In this document: one piece after another, positions 39,001 through 52,500 of the stretch
Numbering within the stretch: position 1 is the stretch's first letter
How the letters are laid out: each line of letters starts with the position of its first letter
Assembly: GCA_011033025.1 (NCBI GenBank)
Contig: WFMF01000139.1
Location: 353,467-417,466 of the forward strand
From: Beroe forskalii
Taxonomy: Eukaryota > Ctenophora > Nuda > Beroida > Beroidae
Direction of reading: 5' to 3'
DNA: 64,000 nt
The notes under the pieces: generated by a model
What the model saw: only the letters and a program-made list of their open reading frames with translations
Told to the model about the DNA's origin: nothing
Database searches by the model: none
Position numbers and translations under genes: made by a program

Positions 39001-39611
39001 AAATTATTAATTACCATAATTCATCAAACTCAAGAAGGAACGAAAATGTACTCGGTGTATTCATCAGAATTTAAAGAAGTCGTCCATCTGCAATGTTTAT
39101 TACTTAATAATGTCTACCGAGGTCTGAATCCCTACTACATTTTGTCTTGCATTACAGCATCTAACAGAATAGACATATAGGTATATTGAATCGAATGGGA
39201 TACTGGATTATTGCTTTATTAGACTGACGAGTGTTAAGGAGACCTTTTATGGTTCAATATTCTCTAAGAATAAATATGTAACCCAGTAGGCGAATACTTT
39301 CCAAACATGGCGAATTATTCTCTAAGAATGAATGTGTTACCCAGTAGGCGAATATTTTCCTAACACGGCGAAATAGAGTCTACGAAGATTGTTTATAAAA
39401 CAGGCGAATAATTGTTAGCATTGCGTGTGTTTACAAACATGCGACCACTTTGGCGAATATACTAGTGTGGCGAATATTACCCTGCACTTGTTACGCATTC
39501 TTAGAAAGTTAACGCATAGGGTGTGGCCTGTATGAATATCATCTTAACAATGCGATCATTTTTATAGTGTGGCGAATTCAATACCTAGTGTGGCGTTGTT
39601 CTAATCTGGCA
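36003..39611. other. Asymmetric spacer at the centre of the inverted duplication
   Basis: No supported gene. 36070-36360 contains a segment repeated in part (GATTCTGATTAACTAGAACC at about 36328 and a related copy at 36085). 39245-39370 is a two-copy tandem repeat (unit about 61 bases) rich in GGCGAAT, and GGCGAA motifs continue to 39600. The remainder shows neither symmetry nor coding structure that I can see. Confidence 0.55.
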
Positions 39612-42600
39612 GGGGGCTGTATGTGTCCCAACACGTCCCTCATGATAATCTATAATAAGATTAGACATATAATTACCAAATTAGGTAATCCTTGTTGTTA
39701 TTACCATACCATACTACCATTGCACAAAGCATCCTAACTTTCAACTGTGGTGTAGATGACCGACACTCGATACATTTGGGATGAACCAGCAGGTGAAGTA
39801 CCAGATTTAGAATACGTTCTTTTAACACCTTCTCACACAACAGATATAGGTCCAGTGTTATTTCGGGAAATGTGTAAGTTTGAGTGTTACTTAAAAACAA
39901 AGCGTGTTTCAAGTGGTGCAAGTGCAACCTCACATACAATAACACCAAACTGCCAAAGATCTGATGCGGTGGAGTTTAGATTTTAATTGAATGGATGTTG
40001 GCATACTATCCTCCGCCCAAAAAAGGTGGTCGAAAACCGGGATAAATTATAAATTATTCCTCAAATGTCTTACCACGATTTCTCGTGTCTAACCACGATT
40101 CCGCATTGCCAAAAACCACGGAGACCAGTTGATAGAAATTTATTAAATATTCATTATTGCATATTAAATTTGTGTTTTTTTAAATATGCTATTGTAGATA
40201 AGTAATTAATAAACATTAAAATATAGCTGAAATAATACGTATAAATATTTCCCAAACCTCAAAATAATTTGACAAGGACTGCCATCCAATTGTCATAATT
40301 TATACGTGAGGTAATCTGAATAATTTGTCTTTTAGATGCAAGCTGCTCCACCACAAAACCACAATCCTTGCTAATGTCAATTGCCCCTTGACGATGGAAG
40401 TTAAACACACACGCCCTACGACAATTCCAATCTATTTTACTCCGCAACCATTGCGCTGGCAAATCGAAGATTGAGAAATTTAGTACGATTATCTACTGAA
40501 TTATCCGGGAGGTATTTTGCTGGGCTGACACATTGAGCACATTGCAGTGTGAGCAGTGTTATTATAGTGTATTGCACATCATACTAAGTGTGTAGTTTAT
40601 GGTTCATTGTCGTGAAAATGGGGCTCTCATTTTGGGGTCGCACAATGGCCTTGCCTGAGAGAGAGGGCTTTAAAGACTGAGTTACTTTTTGTAGTGTCTA
40701 TTTTCTTGCTTCATACACTCCGAAATCCAGTTTTATGTCACGAGAGTTGAATAAATGCCTCATTGGTGACAGTTGGATGGGCAAGTCATAATATACAAAT
40801 AACTCAGTAATTAATAAAGTTACAGCTATTATTATAACTGCTATTAGACCCAAATTATCGTCCCGGTCCTAGTCGATGGGCTGTAGGACCCTCTCAAAGT
40901 GTATTTAATGAAATGTACACGTGCGTCATTCGTCACCATAAGGTCGAAATAAAGGGGGCACTGTCCTGGGTAGCAAGGCTAATTGCCCCCACCTTTGCCG
41001 GTGTAGGATGCTGTCATCATCAGGCCTCAAAGGGGGCAAGTGATTACGTCAATCTGCATACTGCTGGACCCGACTGCTGGGTGAGTTATTTGCAGTCTTC
41101 GTGTAATATCATTGGATTATGATCTAGTTAGTGGTGTCTATTGAGGGCTATGTCAACATTCTGATATTTATACCGCTGTTCTTCAGCAGTCAATGGCTGC
41201 CATACGACCTACAAAAACACACAGCAATGAAATAGACATTCATTGCAGCCCGGGAATCAGAGGGAATCATCCCAAAGTCATCTCTAAAACCTAAAAGTTA
41301 TCTGATGACATTTATCTGGCGAATGTTGTCAACTTCAATTAGCTTTATTAATGAATTTAAATATACTATTTGACATGTGAGACGTTCTACGAGGAAGAAA
41401 AGAAGTCTTAATCAAGGTCCTAAGGCTAAGCAGTACGCAATCACCGACCGGTAAAATGCCATATTTAAAGATTTAGCATTAACCACGTACTTACGTTATA
41501 TTACATTTTTGTAACACAGAGATAAGAACGGATCAAATCACAGCACTTTTGTACTGTGGTTTGTAGATTAAAATCGGCAATAAGAATTCAATCTTGCTGG
41601 TATTCATAAACTATTAACTCGCCCTCAGCCTCAAATACTAGTTCTCAAAATGGTATTCATAAAATTAGTTACTGTAATACTCAAAACAAGTACAAGCAAG
41701 GACTCCAACAGTTAGAACTGATTTCATTTTCTCGAAATAAATACTCACGTGTATTTTGAGATGGTGATCGTATATAAATCAGTCGGGATTTTCCATTTTT
41801 GAGTAGGATTTTCTCCTTATTTTTCGAGTGAGTATTTCTAAAGTCTAACTTACAGTAACTTATATTATTAGTTACTTACATTTGAGAAATATTGTAGGTT
41901 TCAATTGAGTCTTAGTTTTTTTTTTCATTAGATTATCATTTGTATCGTATTTGTTACTTTCGCTATAATTTCATTTGATTAAGGTCTTGTTATCAATTGG
42001 AACAGCGGAAATGGGACAGAATTAGTTGTGAAACCATGATAGTCAAGTTGGACTCAGATAAGTCAAATAAGTAATAGCGTGAGAGGATCCTTAACAAATT
42101 GTCCCTATATATTGATCATTTACACTAAATCTTCACCTATAAAAGTATAAAGCTAGTAAAATGTTACTGTTTATACATGTATACAAACCACAATAAATGA
42201 TAAATTCTACGAATCACATTGTAAGCAATAATATTTCGCTCGTTTTTGTGAGAGATATTTCAGTTTTTATCATGGTAATTCTGAAGCGTTTTAGCCGATG
42301 TTACACAGCCGATCTAACCACACTTTTAAAAGCTCGTGTTGTTATTGAACTCATCGTGTGAAATATATCACATGTTAAGCATCAAGGATAACTTTATGGA
42401 CATTTTAGCTGATTCTAGAGTTTGGAAATGACGCGATAACAATAAATAGCCTGAATTTCGATTTTTTTTTAATCACGAGTAAAGGATTAATCAAAGTATG
42501 TTTGACAAAGGAAAGCTCATTATTTCTGAATATTAACATCTGATAACTTAGATGAATTAATCAAATTCATGAGAACAAGGAATGCAACTGCCGACACATT

Positions 42601-43533
42601 TCTTGTTCTCCGTTGTTACCGTATGCAGGTGCTTTTCCCCCCTCCCCCTCCCCCAGCAAGACGGTAATCGATCGCATAGCGCACAAAACAGGATTCTTAA
42701 TAACTTAATAAAGAGAAAACTGAACGTTCAGTTTGTCATGCGTGACCGTGACACATTGTGGTTCATAACTTCAAAGTTCAGTAGTTTATGGAAGGCCAGT
42801 TAGGGGCAGGGGGCTCAAGCCCCATATTTTTGCATGATTTTTTTTGTATCAGTAAGAACGTTAGAAGAGTAAATTTCGTTCGAAATAAATAGAGCCCGAA
42901 TTTTTGATTTAGACCCCCAAAAATGTTCGAGTGCATTTTGCACATTTTTGACAAATTAATGTTATTAACCTTGTTGATTTTAATATTTCAAGGAGAAAAT
43001 AAAAGAATTTGACGTTCCGTAATATAATATTCATAAATTATTCTTTGAAATTTCAAAAGAAACAAATTTAATTATTATCATTGGGTTTTCTCATTTTGAC
43101 TGAATTTCTAATGTTCAAGTTTAGTCTGATTGTTAATCAAATCATTTTTGATTCTTGCAAAAAGAGAAAAGGTGAAGTCCGAGGGAGTCTGCGAATCACT
43201 GAATCATAAATGAGGTTTTACACTGCTTGATAGCAAAAATTCTAGTTATTACGATGAGAAACTTTAGAAACGCTAGGAGTCTAGTCAAGGGGGTGACTCA
43301 ATGAGACAATTCCCTGAATTCTGCAAGTCTTGTGATCCAAAGCATGCGTGAAATACGCCATTCCAGCAGTGTGCCACGGCGACCATGCAAACACTTTGCA
43401 ATTGTAAAGCAGACTGCTGTACAATTTGTATTTCTATAAAGATTAAGGTCCAATGCCTTGATTTGGCGATCAGTCTAATTAAGGTATAAATATAATTCGG
43501 AGAGTTGAATAGTTATTGTGTTTACTTTCTGAG

Positions 43534-44343
43534 CAGGGGCGTAGCCAGGGGGGAGGCGACACAGGCGGTCGCCTCCCCCTTTTCAGATGAGTAGAAAAAA
43601 TAACTAATTTTGCCCAATTTTATAAATCTACTTTTCAACGCAGAAAATATATTTCATTTAAATTTAATTAACTACTAGGTTTTCAATTTACTTCTTACAT
43701 TTCTCTGGGGCGAAAATAGTATTGTAAAATCATATCACTGCTCGGTTAAATATTTCGGTTCCAACTTAAAAGAGGTTGAGGTAACTCGTTCTGTTGTTCA
43801 GCTAAATCATAATATTATTATGACGATCTATCAATGTGATTTGATTCCATTTAAAGATTGAAACATCACAATTCATTAGCTGGGATTATTAGTAAACATA
43901 GATGGTAAATTTGCGACTTAATCCGGTGAAATGCCCATCACCCATATAATATCTCATTCGCAGTCTAATCAGTTTAAGATGCTTTTTTCAGCTATTTATT
44001 CGGTTATCAGTTGGTTTAATATTATGAATTGGAAAAATTTTTAAACATTCACAAGCTATTATCTACCTAAACATAATTTTGACTACCAAGTCTGTGCATA
44101 TAACTTAACAATCAAATCCTTTATTTTGCTGCCTATTTTGCTGGAAAATGCCCTATAACACCTTCATTTTCAAAAAATTTTCTCGGGGCTCCGCCCTAAC
44201 CCGGGGCTCTGCCCCTAATCTTGCTGGGGCTGCGCCCCCAGACCCACTACTGCCGGCGCTTCGCGCCGGCACTGTCAACAATTCTCTGCTGGCTCCGCGC
44301 CAGCAGCCGCCTCCCCCTTCTGAAAATCCTGGCTACGCCCCTG
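43534..44343. mobile_element. Non-autonomous hAT-like element (810 bp) in arm B only
   Basis: Terminal inverted repeats are CAGGGGCGTAGCCAGG and CCTGGCTACGCCCCTG. The flanks TTTCTGAG (43526-43533) and TTTCTCAG (44344-44351) form an 8-bp target-site duplication with one mismatch, as expected for hAT. Arm A has the single uninterrupted site (TTTCTCAG in reverse complement, near 31680). No transposase ORF is inside. The right half carries an array of five GC-rich hairpins. Confidence 0.85.
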
Positions 44344-45988
44344 TTTCTCAGTGCACTTTTCTATAATGAAATAGTGAGTCGAGGGTGCTCCAATAAAAAC
44401 ACTGCATTATACAGACAGCTTTGTAGACTGAATTCTTCCACCACTAAAAGATAACTCGAGCTGAACACATGACCATAATTACAAGTATGTATTTTAATGC
44501 CTGTAATCACCCCGGTACAGTAATAAAGTAATCATATCAAGGAGGCTGGCTTGGATTACACGCTTCCACGCCCCCCCCCAATGAGGCGGGTAAGGACTGG
44601 ACATTGGCAATTAGCGGTTCGTTAGTTAGTAGTTACTTCACTACCTTATTCCGTTCATTATTATCACGGACCTAAAACTTAACGGACATTAATAGTCACG
44701 TTTGATCCTGCCACTTCAAATTTTCAACCAAAATTCGAAATTTTCGGCTCGTTTCCCCAAGGGCCAAGGGTCATCAGTGGGGGCAGGATGGCTATGCAGC
44801 ACACAAAGTGTTGATACTTTGATAGTGTTATTCCAACCACCATCAACTGCAATACCGTCCGTTTGTTGACAGTACGTACAGTGAAGTACACCTCAGTGTA
44901 CATTATAACCTCTCTCTCTCTCTCTCAATGCCGACACGTCACTTTCACATTAGAACATCATTATTACACTTACATAGTACTCACACAGGGCAATCTAATA
45001 CGTGTTGTCTCAAATTGCTCCCAAGGGAGTAGGTATATAAATTGTTGTTCCGTGATACGTTTCGAGAAACAAAGCAGTACTACTAATGTGCTACTAAAGT
45101 ACTGAGCTATAACTGCAGATTTTTCATGACCTTGAATGGGATTTCAAGACAACCTGGTTTTTGAAAGCTTGAAAACACGAACCCATGTTTGCTTCATCCA
45201 TCAAATCCAAAATCAAAATCAAAATTTCACGCTTAATTAGAATAAGAGACCGTCAAAGCTCACATCACGTTGGATTAGGTAGACTATAAACGAGAAGGCA
45301 GAATCAGCTGAGAAACGATTCAAAATTTCTTTACTAATTTTACTACATTAGTCTTTTTACTACATTATATTTTCACTGCATGAATTTTTCATTTCACAGC
45401 ATTCATCTTTATTTTCACTCCATCCTGTAAACTGTTTCGTTTATCATGGCAAATTCGAGATAACTTAGCTGTAGCTGAGACATGCTTTTAGTTTTGATGT
45501 CGACTGATATCGCCCCAGTGATGGATGAACATTTGATGTTCATTTCATGACTTACAAAACGGTTTGGTAGTTGTGAAGATTTTAATTTTAGGTCAAGGAA
45601 AATATTCTCTAAGTTAGGCTATTTTACCATGTTCCCTAACAGCAGCAATATGACCATGGTGACACATTTTGTTCTTCCCCAATGAAGACCTAGACCATAT
45701 TATGACTCTTAGGAATATCTTGAAAAAATTTGAGGCCCATAGGTTATTTTCAAACCTAGAAAACTCTCATTTTGTCGAAAATGGTACAATTTCAGAAAAG
45801 TGCCGAGAGTCCCCAGCATTTCTGCAAAATTGTAACATACCAGAGAGGGGCAAAAAATCCTCAACAACAATGGTACCATTCCGGAGTTACAAAAGCCAAA
45901 AATCGTGAAAAAATCAAACCCCCATTTTCCATTTTCCGGTATCCACCGGGGTGTCTGGGGACTGGGGGTTGCCCCCCCCCCCTCTTAC

Positions 45989-48900
45989 TGATTACTAACT
46001 GTTGTGTGTCGGGAGCGTTGACTCCGTCTATACTGAGGGTTGGGCAGTGGATGAGGAAGCCCAGCTGAGTGATGCAGCAGAGGATACCAATCAGGAACTG
46101 GTACTTGGCACACTGCACTCCTGACAGCTTACGCCACTGAAAACACGGTAATAAAGTATGCGGAGATTGTGGTTTGGGGAGTTGAGGAAAATGTAAATAT
46201 GATATGTGTACCTAATGTGTATATCTTGTTGGACTTTATTTAGCCGACCTTTTCTAAGTAGGCCGTTTTTTAAATGAAGGCCAACATTAACAAGGTAGCA
46301 TAAATGCATTATGGACAAGAAATCAGAATTTACACAATTTTAGGGGTATTTTGGCAAACACTTTCTGGCATTGCCCACCTTGACTATAAGTCCTCCAATG
46401 ACGATGCCACCAGCAGCGCCTGGCACTATCACCCCTCCCGTGACATACGCTGCCATTGAGCTGGTCACCCTGGTAGGAACCGGGTAGTTTAGCGGGGGGT
46501 ATGTAACAAGGGGTACATAGGCAAACAATTCACTTATTCATTATATAGCTGTGAGGAAAGAGTTATTTGCACGAAAAAATCACAAACAAGCCATAAACAA
46601 AAGAGTTCGATCCAAGGGACCTAAACTTATAGGTGCATTTTCTCCCAAAATCAAAAAAGGATTTGGTTGTGATGGTCCGCAGTTGTTCAAAGGCGTTCTC
46701 TAGTAAAACCCAAAGAACTCGACGGTTAATAATTAACTGCTGCATCGTCACTTCAAAATGTGAAGGATGGAGGGCTTGCCAGCGCCTGATGGTACTAGCT
46801 GCATTCAGCCCAGTTTTCACTGGACGCAACTGTACAGCAGAATAAATCACAATTTCACTTGAAACCTACCCAAACTGAGATTCGATTATTTTTGGGAGCC
46901 ATGCAGCGAAAGCAGACACAATAAGGGAATCAGATATTGAGCCCAGAACCACCAGCACAAACACAGGATTAGTGAGTACACTACGTAACATTGGGAACAT
47001 CTCTTTTAGCAGCTCAATGAAGGTGAGGTTCTGAAAAGAGAAGAAGTTAGAATGATCCAATAGCTACGATACATCATTACGTCATGTATTATTGTAAAAG
47101 TATTGTTGAATATTAACAATAATTTCATTACGTCACCCTAAATTCTGGCATTTTTGATAGCCAGAACGGTGTGATAGTATACGGTGAACCCTGAACCATG
47201 GTGCTATTCTACGGTGGAGATGGTGACCAAGTTAGCAGTCTACGGCGGACTTCCCTTTCTGAATTCCGAATTGAAAACGGGCGATTACCTACCGGATAAA
47301 ACGTGTTTATAAAAATTTTTATCTTTCACATAACTATTATCTTTCACATATTATCTTTCACATAACTTATTTTTTTCTGAAACCGCTTGCTTGCGTTTCA
47401 TACTTTTATGGAGACGAATTACTTGCTTGAATAAGAGTGACTCCGCTGCAATGAAGCAATAACAATGGAGTAGAGTTCTGGAGAGCACAAGGTTGGTAAC
47501 ACAATAGTACCTATAATACGTCATACCTACCTATTGCAACGGAGTGAGAATACATTGCTCATTTAAGTCCTGGAATGTCATTGCAGCGGAGTCACCCTTA
47601 TCCAATCAAGTAGTTCGTCTTCATGAAAGTATGAAACGCAGGCAAGCGGCTGCATAAAAAATGAGTTATGTGAACCATAATGAGTTATGTGAAAAATAAG
47701 TATGAGCCACGTTTTTTCAATTCGGAACCTTGGAAGGGAAGTCCGCCGCAGACTGCTAGCTTGGTCACCATCTCCACCGTAGATTACCACCCTGATTCAG
47801 AGTCCACCGTAGAATACCACGCTACTAATCCGCCTTACACTACGGAAATTCAGTAATCAACCCCACGGCAGTTGTGACAACTGCATTGCTTTGTTCATCG
47901 ATCATCACAATAAATAATAATTAATTCATGGGGCATAGATCCGTTTGCCACTTTGTCCAGGCGCCAGTCTTATGCAGGTCTAGCGCCGGTTTAATGCAGG
48001 TCTAACGCCAGTCTAGTGCAGGTCTAATGCAGGTTTGGCGCCGGTTTTGTGCAGGTTTAGCGCCGGTTTAGCGCGGGGCCAGCGCCAGTCTAATGCAGGT
48101 CCTGTGCCACTCTAATGCAGGTCTAGCGCCGGTTTTGTGCAGGTCCAGCGCCGGTTGAGCGCGGGTACAGCGCTGGTGCAATGCAGGTCTAGCGCCGGTT
48201 TAATGCAGGTCTTGTGCCAGTCTAGTGCCACTCTAATGCAGGTCTAGCGCCGGTTTGGTGCAGGTCCAGCGCTGGTTTAGCGCGGGTGCAGCGCTAGGCC
48301 AATGCACCTCGGATGCTATCTCAATATTACTTATGTATTTCATACAGATTTGGCGCCGATTTAATTATGCAGGTTTGACGTCTTTTCATGAATGTTTGGC
48401 GCTGTTTCAATGCAGGTGCAACGCCATTCCAATGCGGGTTTGGCGCCGGTTTCATGCAGGTTTAGCATGTTCAATTCTATGCCCCATGACTCTTCAATGA
48501 AGAAGACTCTTGGACTAGCGCTGCAAGAGTCTTCATAATAATAATAAATAATGGTTACCGGTGGTAACTAACGTACTTCATCATTGTTACCGGTGGTAAC
48601 TAACATACGTTACCATGGTTACCGATGGTAACTTACGTACATAACCATGGTTATCTGTGGTAACTTAGGTGGGTTACCATGGTTACCGATGGTAACTAAC
48701 GTGGGTTATCATGGTAAACGGTGGTCACTGGTCACTAACGTAGTAACGTATGTTACTATGGTTACCGATGGGAGCTAACGGACGTTACCATGGTTACCGG
48801 TGGTCCCTAACGGACGTTACCATGGCTAACGGTGGTAACTAACCTGCATTGGAATGGCGTTGCACCTGCATTAAAACAGCGCCAAACATGCATGAAACGA

Positions 48901-49524
48901 CGTCAAACCTGCATAATTTAATCGGCGCCAAATCTGTATAAAATGCATTAGTAATATTGAGATAGCATCCGAGGTGCATTGGGCCAGCGCTGCACCCGCG
49001 CTAAACCAGCGCTGGACCTGCACCAAACCTGCATTAGAGTGGCACTAGACTGGCACAAGACCTGCATTAAACCGGCGCTAGACCTGCATTGCACCAGCGC
49101 TGTACCCGCGCTCAACCGGCGCTGGACCTGCACAAAACCGGCGCTAGACCTGCATTAGAGTGGCACAGGACCTGCATTAGACTGGCGCTGGCCCCGCGCT
49201 AAACCGGCGCTAAACCTGCACAAAACCGGCGCCAAACCTGCATTAGACCTGCACTAGACTGGCGTTAGACCTGCATTAAACCGGCGCTAGACCTGCATTA
49301 GACTGGCGCCTGGACAAAGTGGCAAACGGATCTATGCCCAATTCATGCAAGAATCCAAAAGTTCAAGATAGGGAAATGCATCGGTAGAACAACTATACAA
49401 AAAATGGGCAGAAAGCAGATCGTGAATCTCTCGTGATGCAGAAAGTACCGTGTTCATCCATCTATTTATCTCTCGATATATTTCTATCTATCTATATCTA
49501 TCTATCTATATCTATCTATATCTA

Positions 49525-49558
<34 letters not shown>

Positions 49559-52500
49559 CATCTATATTTCAAAGTGTTCGTGGGTCGGTGTATGTGCAAT
49601 GTGTATTGTGTAGGTGCAGTATTTGAATAGGAAGCATATTAAATAAGTAAATATTTTACATTTTTGATTGTTTTTTTGCTGGAAAATCTTTATCCGACAT
49701 AGAGGAATCTACATACCTACATATCTAAAATAAATTTTGATTTGAACAGGCATAAGCAAAAAGACCAGGTTAAAACGAGTTAATTAGGAGGCTAATTTTT
49801 CACCGTTCTGCCCGCGCAACCTCGTCACAACCACGTGGTAGCCATGTGATGCTCACATGACATACCTTGTGTGAGCTGATTCGCACGTGACAGGTGTCAC
49901 GTGCTTATAAGCAGGCCCGGCCCGTCACGGCACTTAACCCATAGATTGATAAAAAATAACATGCTGTTAAACGTCACTAACTCACTGTCTATGATAGCAT
50001 ACCGACGACACTCTAACTGCCAACAAATAAGATAACGACGCGAACTGCTCTCAACATACTACAACTGTATCCTGTATGCTCAGCTCAACTTGCGGTTAAA
50101 CGCTGCGCTAGACAATCAGCGCCATCAACTCGCTACATTGAGCTTTGATTATGACGTCATCCTACTTGCCTAGTTCTCTTCGGTGGCGTTTAGGTGTAAT
50201 CAACTTTTCACTTTTAGATCAATAAAGATAGCATACTGGCGTCATTCCAACCGGCGATTGATGTGATAATGATACGCCCCGGCCCCGGTAATTTTAAAAC
50301 CTAGAAAGTTATAAATTGTAATATCCAGCATAGCTTTGGATATGTGGTCGATATCGCACCGCTCACATAATTTCATGAAAAAGGCGCATTGAATTCCTCG
50401 ACTGGAAGTGGAACACATTTTGATTTATGCTATCACAACGGCATTGCTTATCGAAACATGTAAAATCTTCATGCTTTCATGGGGTGGAATTAAAAATAGA
50501 AACTATTCCAGAAAAAGCAGCGAATTCTTCTGATTTGATTAATGATTATAGACTAAAATTTGATCATGAAGGAGGAAGCAAGCTTGAGTTAAAAGTTTTG
50601 GAATTCAGGATAGGTATCAATGAGCTACAAATTTGTACTACGGACGAGAGGAAATGATTCAACTTCCCTCTACTGTAATACAATGCTCTTTCTGGTAGAC
50701 CGTTAAATTATTTAGTAATAACAACGATAGAGCGTGCTATTATGAAACATCGATCCGTTATTTAACGGCATCTTTACGTGACCTCGTCACGTGGCATAGG
50801 GATCAGTATGAGTGTCACGGGGAGTATCATAATAACCAATAGCGCTTAGGCTTTTCAGTCACGTTGTACCGCGTAAGAGCCATAGGACACAGTCATGCGG
50901 GGCTGATAGCGTGCTGCTATTGGCTCCGAGAGTCACGTGGGTGGAAGTGCCCGAAATTGCATGCCTGTGTCAACTTTTTTGACGCCATTCGATGCGTATT
51001 TTCATTTCAGTGAAAAATTAGAGCGTAATTGGTTGATTGACAAAATCTTGCGCCTTCGGCGCTCGATTTGTCAATCAACCAATTACTACTCTAAAAGGAC
51101 GCAAAAGGGGCTAAAAGGTCCGCAAAAAGCTGGTAGATAAGGCCAACCTAGAAACGTATGCTGAGACAATGCCAATGGTGGAATATGGATGTAAAAAGGG
51201 GAAGAAAAGGAGGGTACAGAGGTGACACAGATCCAGGTAATTCGTTACCTATGCCAACATATCTCAGCCGAACTACAACCGTTGCCCCTCAGACATCGAA
51301 AGTGATGGGCCTCATTGTATATTGTACGATTAACAAACGAATGGGAGTGTTATATCGAAAATTATCACACGAGGCGTCAGCCGAGTTTGACAATTTTCGA
51401 TATAACACGATCCATGAGTTTGTTAATTGTATTATTACCCGACAAAACAGTACTCCCTCCCACTCGGGTCTGACGACCCTCGTCTGAATTCAACGTTTTT
51501 ATAGATTTTGAGTGCTCCTTCATAAAATCAACAATTATTCAACGATATTCTGCTCTATTATTCCGCCACTGTACAGTAGTTCTATAAAGGAGTGATATAT
51601 CGATAATTATCACACTGGAGTTTGAGCCACGGGAGGGTAATAATAAATAGTATGGCATCGCACATCCAAGGAAGTGCACATGATTACCTATATATCTGAA
51701 TGGAAGCAGCGCCGAGTAAGCTATGTATTGACATAGAAACTTTGATGTGGTACAAAGTCTAAAGTATGATCTGAACTTAGATGGGTGATGAGTGGGGGAG
51801 GTTTTCATTGAAATAAAATAAGTACAGTACTATTAAAATCAAAATTTTGAAAAATGCTTACCTTGGACGTTAGATTTGTTGCATCAACGGCCTAAAATTT
51901 ATTGATATTAATGATCAAAGGATAATTATAATGATCAACTTATAAGCAGCCATTTAAGCCATGTTAATATTATCTTTGTTTGGTTTCAAAGAAGTCCTGG
52001 TTTTATAAGTTTCCGGCACAAATTCGACAAAATAAGCAATAGGTGTAGTAAATTGAGGTGTAGTAAATTCATCCTCTGATAGTAAGTCATTTTAATTTTT
52101 CACAAATTTTCTACGTTTCTAGTTGCGTAGTTAAATAGGTTTGATCCAAATTATTGATGAATTGTCATGGTTATGACTTCAATAAAGGGACCCAAGGACA
52201 CTGGATGAACATAGCAACCCTGCTACACATATTTTTTTGAAACTATGTGATAATCAAAGAATTTTACCAGGGGTCGCACTTGCAGGTACGTCTGCTAGTA
52301 CTTTCAGTTATTGAGGTAAAAGTGCACACGTCATCATAGTCCTGAAAAGGCGTTTTTCAAGATATGGTAAAAGTTTAATACTTCCTTTTTAAGGACAGTT
52401 GCAGCTTTCCATTGAACTAACTTCAGATCTCCTACCCGAGAAGTGGATTTACAGGGCCGATTGTTGATGAACAGGTAAATTCGGCATAAAAGTGTATAAT

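Noticed and set aside
35121-40462. 67-codon ORF conserved between the arms (35121-35324 and 40259-40462)
   Set aside because: Conservation is expected because the arms are duplicates; there are no splice borders, no family match and no sign that substitutions favour synonymous sites.
34462-41122. 69-codon ORF pair (34462-34671 and 40913-41122)
   Set aside because: Same reasoning: open frame shared only because the DNA is duplicated.
48255-49133. ORFs on both strands rich in QVQRRLSAG-like peptides
   Set aside because: They come from the GCAGGTCTAGCGCC arrays of the foldback element, mirrored on the two strands.
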